Origin: Blattamonas nauphoetae
Lineage: Eukaryota; Preaxostyla; Oxymonadida
DNA length: 33,732 nucleotides
NCBI GenBank assembly: GCA_033064195.1
Contig: JARBJD010000556.1
Span: 1-33,732 of the forward strand
Direction: 5' to 3'
The notes beneath the pieces were generated by a model that saw nothing but the letters and a program-made list of their open reading frames with translations, was not told the origin of the DNA and did not search any database. A program made the translations under genes and the position numbers. Of the stretch, positions 27,039 to 33,732 are shown one piece after another. The first letter of the stretch is position 1, and every line of letters starts with the position of its first letter.

Positions 27039-28906
27039 ATGAACTCGCATATAACACATCTGACAAACAAAAGAACTGGAGCATCATCATTGACTGGAAA
27101 TACCACTGGAAGGATAGAATACACGAGAGATGACATGGGTCAAATTCAACAACAACTCAGGTCCGAACATTTCATTAATTACCTAATGAATGATGGGGCA
27201 CACAGTACTTCGATTCAAGAATTGAAACCATCAGAGAATGCACGCTTCTACACGGGACAAGAGATAATCATTCCACTGACTGGTAATCAGGACACATGTC
27301 AAATTGATGATTCCTTCATTCGTTCACCATGACGGCGACATTGAGACTCAATAATTGGCAAACTACAGCTGGCAAAGTTGGATCGTACATGAATGAGAGA
27401 ATATTCATCTTCGTTGGACTCAAGCATTCGGCATCAATCTTTCGTGACCTTACTGTTCTTCACAACAATCAGAGAATCATCAGCACAACAAACAATGACG
27501 TTTCCAATGGAGTCTCACATCTACAATATGATAAAACCGAAGAGTCAATTGGAGAATCGGAAAACATTGTCACACACCTTGGCAGAATGCTTGGAATCAT
27601 GATGAATCGGTTGCTGGTGTTTATATTCCACTTTCGGATTTTTTACAACGACGTCCGGAACAGGAGTGTTTCAAGACACTATTGATGTGCCTATTCGTGT
27701 GTCGATTAATCTTGAAGATCTTCTGATATTCTCAGGGATGACTGACTATCCAAAATGTCTCTTTGGTGATTTGAAATTGAGTGTGCACATGAATGAGGAT
27801 GCGTTTGTTTGTTGTTCTGTAAATCCTGAACTCACTTTGAAAGATACGCTATCATCACTCGTAACTGGAACAGCAGCAGCACCAACGATTAAACCAGCAA
27901 TTCTCAATTGCATTCAACATCGTCCCTATTTCTTGAATAACCTTGTCACCTCATGCACAAAGAATTTCGTTCAAATTGGCCAATCATTTCTTCAACCAAC
28001 CGTTACTAAAGACATTGTTTGTTCAACAGCCAATGCCGTGACAACAGAACCAGAATTCGTCGATCAGTACATCTCATTGAACGTCACAAACTATCGGATT
28101 GATGATGTGTATTGCATGAGTGCTGGATACAAAATGAAAGATGGTGCGATAAAGAAACTCATGGAGATGTATCAGAATCGTCCTGGAACAATTCCAGCAG
28201 AGAAGATCTCATTCTATCCATTTCAGAAGACACCAACGGCAACAGGAATTGATTGTACTCAGCAAATGGTTGTTGTGAATGCAAAGGATATCATGCTTCT
28301 CTTCGTCATTACGACAATGAAGTCACTTGCTTCCACAATCCAATGCAGAAGAACATCCAAGTGACAGTACAAAACAGGTACTATCCAGAACAACCGACTA
28401 CAACAATTGGAGCTCGCTTCTATCAGTTTGCATTATCAACTCTCAATCTCGATTCGTACCTAGCTGTTCCAGATGATTTGGAGCGATCACTTACAGATTC
28501 TCTCGTTGAAGAGAAACTCACTGGTGACGGAACATATCCCAATGAAACAATGACAAGAGTTCGTCCAGTTCATGACAACACTGACTTCCTTCTGTGCTTC
28601 CCAACTCAACGTAGTGGTTGTCCAACGAACTGCAATGATTCGATCAGTTCAAAAGGAAATACTGCTGTCACTTTACGATCACATCCAATCTATCAAGGCA
28701 ATCTTGACACATACTATAATGTATACAACCCAAGTCAAAGTGGTGGTGATATGACAACATTTTCACATCCTCCAGCACCGATTCTAGCCACAACTGCTAC
28801 CACGTGGTGGGTCCTACGATACAGCAATGGTGAACCAAAAGTTGAGTACTATCCTAATCACACACTGAAAGCGTTACACAAGGAACTTGGAATACTGAAA
28901 TCTTAA
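27039..28906 (+). pseudogene. Polinton major capsid protein, copy A (double jelly-roll type)
   Basis: A gene-length region of 1.87 kb lies in the capsid position. It opens with MNSHITHLTNKRTGASSLTG, then passes through IFVGLKHSASIFRDLTVLHN and the block INLEDLLIFSGMTDYPKCLF followed by GDLKLSVHMNEDAFVCCSV. The last resembles the 'PL..LF..f..y..v.yG...l.l.r..D..a' signature of Polinton major capsid proteins. Later blocks include YCMSAGYKMKDGAIKKLMEM and LDSYLAVPDDLERSLTDSLV. The product would form the hexon-like trimer of the shell. It is clearly paralogous to the following gene. It is broken in this copy, about three or four times. Confidence 0.8.
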
Positions 28907-28929
28907 AACAGGAAAAGAAAATCATGATA

Positions 28930-28952
28930 TTGTTTTTTTTATTTTTCTATAA
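28930..28952 (+). promoter_or_regulatory. Polinton T-rich start box, near-consensus
   Basis: TTGTTTTTTTTATTTTTCTA then TAA abuts the ATG at 28953, giving the same TTTTTCTATAAATG end as the box at 26332. Confidence 0.7.
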
Positions 28953-30241
28953 ATGAGAAGTTTCAGATCAAATCAATCCAAACCAACATCGACATTAATT
29001 GAGCAAATCGAAGTGCAACTATGCCAAAACAGTGGGATTCAGAACCTCATGTGTATTCAATCCAAGAAGTGCATCCAACAAATCCTCCTATGCCATGTAG
29101 AATTGAGATGAGATTGAAGTTCCATTGTGCTATGACGGACATGATGTGACTGAATTTACGAAGAGTCATTTGCGTATTGATCTCACGATTTCCGTTCCGT
29201 ATTACCAACCAACAATGGGAGATGGTTCAGAGACCGCTGGAAGGTACGGAATGTTCTACGGTTACAAATCATCATCAGATGCAATTCGAGATATGAGACT
29301 CGTCGATAGTAAAGGAAACATCATTGACAATTCACTTCAGAATAATCATGTTCACGAATCATTTCTGTATCACACTTTCAAGTCTCATGAAGAGAAAACA
29401 ATATGAAGCATTGCTACAGTCTTTGGGAAAATGTTCAGAGAATGGATCCAAGTGTGTGTGGATTCTATTTTGTTCCAATATTGCATGCGCCCAAAGGACC
29501 ATACACTGCTACGATTCCACTGGTTATTCCGTTTGTGAATCTACTTCCTCTGAGTACCTTTGATCAGTATCCGAATTCGATCTTCGGTAATTTACGTTTG
29601 AGATTTCATTTGACAACTGATTCGCTGGTTTATTGTCCCATTCGTGTTTCAACTGTTATTTTAAAACTCTTGAGATGATTCGAGATCGATTTCCAGACAA
29701 ATCAATGACAACTATTGCAGGTCAAGCTAGAATGCTAAACATGGCAGAGAATAAATACTCAACTCTGACGCAAGAATTCACACAAATTGGAAATCCAGTG
29801 TTGCAATACGATAGAGCTGTCCATCATACTCAACCATCCACTGGTACTGATGAAATAGTAGCCAAATCAACCACTTCAACTGTTTGGTCTTCTTCTGTAG
29901 ATAAAGTCACATCAGTTTGCTATGGATATCAGATCACTGATTCTACGAAACAATCCCTAATAGACACATATTCGAAGACTCTGTATGTCATGAAAGCTGA
30001 AAGAATAGACACACAATCATTTCAATCAAAAGCAACAGCGATGGGAGTGAGATCAAACATCAGTATCAAACTTAACAATCTCATGAATCTAATGTGCTTA
30101 TTCCCAGAACGACCAAACGAGTGCACAGTCTTCAGAAATCCTCAATATGTTGGTCAATTGAAATGCTTGATCCAACTTTCCCAATTTCCCAATGTCAACA
30201 ATCTCACCAGAGTTCTATCAAATGATGATGGTGAATGGTGA
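28953..30241 (+). pseudogene. Polinton major capsid-like protein, copy B (diverged paralogue)
   Basis: The region follows copy A by 46 bases and has its own near-consensus start box. Landmarks occur in the same order as in A. GMFYGYKSSSDAIRDMRLVD corresponds to A's IFVGLKHSASIFRDLTVL. PFVNLLPLSTFDQYPNSIFG then NLRLRFHLTTDSLVYCPI corresponds to A's INLEDLL...YPKCLFGDLKLSVHMNEDAFVCCSV. YGYQITDSTKQSLIDTYSKT corresponds to A's AGYKMKDGAIKKLMEMY. It is shorter than A and ends MCLFPERPNECTVFRNPQYV ... LSNDDGEW. It could be an alternative shell protein or have taken the penton role. It is broken in this copy, about three or four times. Confidence 0.72.
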
Positions 30242-30899
30242 TTTCATTGGTTGTTCAGCAACAGAAGAGTTTGAGAATTCCATTGCACCACACTTAAGAT
30301 GGTCAGAGATGCGGAGGCGGATCAAGAAGGAAGCAATATTGACAGCTTGACGACGTTATTGTTTCGGAAGTTCTTCGAGTTGAGGAGGCGGTAGAATAAA
30401 GCGAATGATGGATATATCGCCACACGGCGCATATTTCGTCCTTTGTAGAGAGTGGCTGAGAGAAAGCAGCTGAGAAGAGGTTATTGAAGGAGACAAGTGA
30501 GAAAGGAGAGTCAAAATGAGAGGGAATGTTCAGCCAGTGCAGAGCAATCAGAAGATCCCGACAATCGTGAAAACTGATGTCTTCTTCCTCATCTGGATTG
30601 AGTGGAGAGATTCTGAAGATCCACTTAAGAGACACGCAATCTCCGAACGGTGCCGTGCGGTAGTGAGGAGCAATTGTCCGACAGGAGGCGCTGTCCGTCC
30701 TCGGACAGCGCCTAATTAGGAGGTCACCACTCGTAAGTCGCAACGATGGGCTTGATCAACCAATTCTTTCTGTAGACGACTAAACCCAGGAATTAATAAA
30801 GTAATGACGAAAGCAATAAGAGGAAATAGGAAGGTTACATGTGGATGCGTGAAAATGAGGAAGAGGATGAGGGAATGGAGAATAGTGAGGTGGAAGGGG
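30242..30899. other. spacer right of the Polinton genes
   Basis: No Polinton terminal repeat matching the left side was found here. A minus-strand open frame of 146 codons (30303-30743) has a moderately coding-like stretch (DEEEDISFHDCRDLLIALHW and LSTKDEICAVWRYIHHSL) but no recognised domain and no neighbours. It may be a single exon or chance. It overlaps the hairpin at 30686-30713. Confidence 0.35.
30686..30713. repeat. perfect 12-bp hairpin
   Basis: AGGCGCTGTCCG (30686-30697), loop TCCT, CGGACAGCGCCT (30702-30713). It is GC-rich and fully paired. It resembles the short hairpins near Helitron 3' ends in size, but no CTRR terminus lies at the usual distance on either strand. Confidence 0.75.
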
Positions 30900-31396
30900 A
30901 GGGATGAGCACACGAGGTGAGGGGAGGGGATGATCACACGAGGGAGGGTGGGATGATCACACGAGGTGAGGGAGGGATGATCACACGAGGTGAGGGAGGG
31001 ATGATCACACGAGGTGAGGGAGGGATGATCACACGAGGTGAGGGAGGGATGATCACACGAGGTGAAGGGAGGGATGATCACACGAGGTGAGGGAGGGATG
31101 ATCACACGAGGTGAAGGAGGGATGATCACACGAGGTGAGGGGAGGGATGATCACACGAGGTGAGGGAGGGATGATCACACGAGGTGATGATCACACGAGG
31201 TGAGGGGAGGGATGATCACACGAGGTGAGGGGAGGGATGATCACACGAGGTGAGGGAGGGATGATCACACGAGGTGAGGGAGGGATGATCACACGAGGTG
31301 AGGGGAGGGATGATCACACGAGGGGAGTGGTGGGGATGATCACACGAGGTGAGGGAGGGATGATCACACGAGGGGAGGGATGATCACACGAGGGAA
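30900..31396. repeat. 24-bp minisatellite, about 21 copies
   Basis: The unit GATGATCACACGAGGTGAGG(GAGG) repeats at 24-base spacing with one- to four-base length variants in the G-rich part. The unit contains the palindrome TGATCA and is strongly purine-rich on the plus strand. Because 24 is a multiple of three, the minus strand shows a spurious open frame of the repeat PSLTSCDH. Confidence 0.95.
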
Positions 31397-32876
31397 GCGA
31401 CGAGACGAATCAAGAGAACGATTCCATTGATTCTTCAGGCATTGACAGCAGAGATGTCAAATTCCCCGCGCCTGTTGAAGGAGACGACAAATGTGCGGTT
31501 GGTCGGTTGGTGTTTTCGGATAGAGAGGAGACGACCAGATCCAAGAACGAAGGAAGCATCGTCGATCGAGACCGGAGCAACTGACGGAGACATCAGAGTT
31601 CATCTCAGAGCAGGACGGCTGGGAGGAGTCGAGATGGTTGAGCGACGAAATGGCTGTCAGAGGAAGGAGCGTCCGAAGTTCACTGATCGGTGAACAACGT
31701 CAATGATCGAAATCGAACTGTCATCGTTCCCCAGAACAGACAATCATAAATGGGGAACATTCAGGATTTGAGATGATCGTACTCGACGAGACAGTCACGT
31801 TGGAGTTCGAGAGTTTTCCAGCCGATGTTCCCATCCATCCGCAATCAAGTATCATCAATGATACCAAAATAGAGCAGTGTGTGAAGATAAATATGAAGTT
31901 TGTCGTTTCGTCATGGTGGTTGGCTTTGTTCTTCCCCGTCAGAGACTCATGATGATGATTTTCGTCCACCGACTATATGTGACAGATTCTTGTTCATTTT
32001 CCTCAAAGATTCAGCGTGGTAGATGAGACTAGGTACTGTTGCGCATGAAATTGATGGTTGTTTAAGTCGAGTACGCGTGGAAATCCGTCCTGATTGTTGC
32101 ACTTTTCTGGGGTCGGCTCCTCATCGATTGCGAATCCGAACAGAATAATGGAGTGTTGACAAAGTCGCACTTCACGGTTCGTTTCGGAGATTGATCAAAA
32201 ATATGCTGTGATGTTCAGAGACTCCTTCAGTTTGATCTCAAGGCGGTTCTCGATTCTGAGTGAATTAGACATTGTGTCGAGTCTGAAGATGTGAACCTTC
32301 CTTCAGATAATGAACTGACAATGAGAAAAGCAGAATTGTGGACAGTGTCGGGAAAGTGATGTCCTTGATCTTCTGCGTTTTGTTTGGAAGAAAAGAGGAG
32401 GCGTAATGAGACTAATCGATGAATATGAGTGGAGAAAGAAAAAAAGATGCATACTGATGTTGTTTGTGATCCAGATTTCTTCTATTTATGTCCATTTCTG
32501 ATTGGAGAAAGATTTTATCATCTATTACAGACAAATGAAGAGAAAGAGGTAGAGAAGAGTGAAACGATAAGAAAAGGAATACTAATATTGTTCATTTTCC
32601 ATGTGTCAATTCAGTGACATCATCGAGAGGAGGAGATGGGCAAAGTGTGAATTGTGGAGATCTCCACAAGTTTGAAAGTCAATGGAGACAGCAATGAGTG
32701 ACAATTGATAAAAGAAGTGTGGAATGGACAAGGGAATCTGAATTGCGATGTAATGGTCTCTGAGAGAAAATGTGAGTCGAAGTCAACATCCGATGGGGAG
32801 GACGATCCGGACATGTCCAGGACAGGACAGTTTTGTCCGTTTTGAACTGATCACAATTGGATTGTGAAGAAATTCA
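31397..32876. other. non-repetitive stretch with weak coding remnants
   Basis: Two minus-strand pieces look coding-like. At about 31721-31880 there is LDCGWMGTSAGKLSNSNV followed by STIISNPECSPFMIVCSGE. At about 32010-32275 there are MSNSLRIENRLEIKLKESL and, in a different frame, EEPTPEKCNNQDGFPRVLD. They could be exons or remnants of a minus-strand host gene, but no splice chain or family could be established. A plus-strand frame at 31427-31693 is rich in Arg and Glu and less convincing. Confidence 0.3.
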
Positions 32877-33452
32877 TAGTGGTGTCACCAAACCGTCCGG
32901 CGTCACCAATCCGGCCTTTTTCTGTGAGGGACTATTTTGGTCAAACTAAGAACAAAATAAAATTTTAGCATTATATTCCACCCGATCCCGAGAAAACCTC
33001 AAAATACGTTTTACGTTACGAATGCACACATTTTTTTCAACTTTTGCGGTCATTTCTCCACAACCAGCCATCCGTTTTAAATCAAATAAAAGGCATAATA
33101 GTCGGATAGATCTCGACAAAAGATGAACAAAAATAAAAGGATTTTTTCCTAAGAATATTTTGTCGAGAAAATATGGGTTTTTCCGATCTTCCCAAATACG
33201 CAGAATTTTTCTCCAAATTTTGCAAAATGTTCGTTTCACCAAAAAACGTTTGTGTGAAAAATTTCATCGAAATCGATTCACTGGTTGTTGAGATATTGTC
33301 AAAACGATGTTTTCATCGGGCAAAAGGGGTATTTTGAGGATTCTCGGATCGCGGGAGTATAATTCTTAAATTTCAGATTTTTCTTAGTTTGACCGATATT
33401 TTTCCAGAAAAAGGCCGGATTGGTGACATGGGACATATTGGTGACACAACTA
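32877..33452. mobile_element. 576-bp fold-back MITE
   Basis: The ends are inverted repeats. The left is TAGTGGTGTCACCAAACCGT... from 32877; the right, read on the other strand from 33452, is TAGTTGTGTCACCAATATGT.... Both continue into GTCACCAATCCGGCCTTTTT and then, imperfectly, GGTCAAACTAAGAA, TTATA(T/C)TCC and CCTCAAAATAC. The arms are therefore about 130 bases long with mismatches and short indels. No coding capacity and no clear target duplication are seen. The divergence between arms suggests an older insertion than the 1,024-bp element. Confidence 0.78.
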
Positions 33453-33732
33453 TCAGATGATTCGTTTTTCAACAATTGAGTGAATGTCCAAGATCGGACA
33501 AGCTTTGACATTTCTGCAATTAATGGGTCATTTTGTCCGAATTCTCTAGTACTCTTTTATCATTTTTATGAAAGACAAAATCTGAATTTGATTACAATTA
33601 TTCACTTATTTATGAACGAATTCAGTGTCAATCACGTTGATTTAGGCCACATGAAGCACTTCTTTTCACTTGGACATGTCCGCCGTCCGTTGTCCGAGTT
33701 GAACGTCTTGGTCCGTCCGTTGCTCATCCCTA
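33453..33732. other. right-edge sequence with a possible transposon end
   Basis: Read on the minus strand, the window's last bases are TAGGGATGAGCAACGGACGG, which has the look of a hAT-type terminus. The phrase CGGACATGTCCA occurs here on the minus strand (about 33669-33680) and on the plus strand near 32810. This makes it possible that a larger element encloses the fold-back MITE. A left terminus was not found, so no element is called. Confidence 0.3.

Larger units (their letters stand above)
14525..30241 (+). mobile_element. Polinton (Maverick) virus-like element, fossil copy
   Basis: The span carries the diagnostic Polinton set: protein-primed DNA polymerase B, DDE integrase, FtsK/HerA-type packaging ATPase and major-capsid-type proteins, plus several small genes. 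All are on the plus strand except the ATPase. About 13.7 kb remain after subtracting the nested hAT element. The limits given are those of the recognisable genes and their upstream boxes. The expected long terminal inverted repeats and 6-bp duplication were not found, and no adenain-like protease was recognised. Many genes are interrupted, with roughly a dozen breaks in total, so this is an inactive, moderately old copy. Confidence 0.95.

Noticed and set aside
30716-31129. 137-codon minus-strand frame with repeated PSLTSCDH
   Set aside because: It is a by-product of the 24-bp minisatellite, whose unit is a multiple of three; no gene features.
31427-31693. plus-strand 88-codon Arg/Glu-rich frame
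   Set aside because: No start context, domain or neighbour; purine-rich composition continuing from the minisatellite explains it.

Overview
The window is a stretch of eukaryotic nuclear DNA made almost entirely of mobile elements nested in, or lying beside, each other. No complete host gene was recognised. Candidate introns are GT-AG and only 53-56 nt long with pyrimidine-CAG acceptors, the coding frames favour GGA, CCA and AGA codons, and A/T-rich spacers surround them. This fits a compact-intron animal such as a nematode, but the host assignment is inference only.

Layout. 227-1773 (minus): scattered frames that look like exons of an unrecognised spliced gene. 1791-6289: a DIRS-type tyrosine-recombinase retrotransposon in minus orientation, with gag, reverse transcriptase/RNase H and recombinase regions. 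It has inverted terminal repeats and the internal complementary region that defines this family. 7690-8530: six copies of a 138-bp tandem repeat. 9290-10432 (minus): a MULE (Mutator-like) transposase with DDE and SWIM zinc-finger motifs. 11750-12773: a 1,024-bp element with perfect 130-bp terminal inverted repeats and a TA duplication. 12868-14400: an array of about 139-bp degenerate repeats, the better-preserved ones palindromic.

14525-30241: a Polinton (Maverick), the main content of the window. It has a protein-primed DNA polymerase B, a retrovirus-type integrase, a packaging ATPase, several small virion-like proteins and, unusually, two neighbouring diverged double jelly-roll major-capsid-type genes. 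The polymerase carries an HNH-nuclease-like zinc module between its exonuclease and polymerase halves. Most of its genes are preceded, nearly at the start codon, by the same T-rich box ending in TATAAATG or a close variant. The copy is a fossil: its genes carry roughly a dozen breaks, and neither terminal repeats nor an adenain-like protease were seen. A 1,970-bp hAT-type transposon (14563-16532, 8-bp duplication TATTAAAT) sits inside it between one such box and its gene.

Beyond the Polinton are a perfect 12-bp hairpin (30686-30713), a 24-bp minisatellite (about 21 copies, 30900-31396), weak coding-like remnants, and a 576-bp fold-back element (32877-33452). Relative ages: the DIRS and the 1,024-bp element look young because their end repeats are identical; the Polinton looks older; the hAT entered it after the Polinton was in place or while it was still active.
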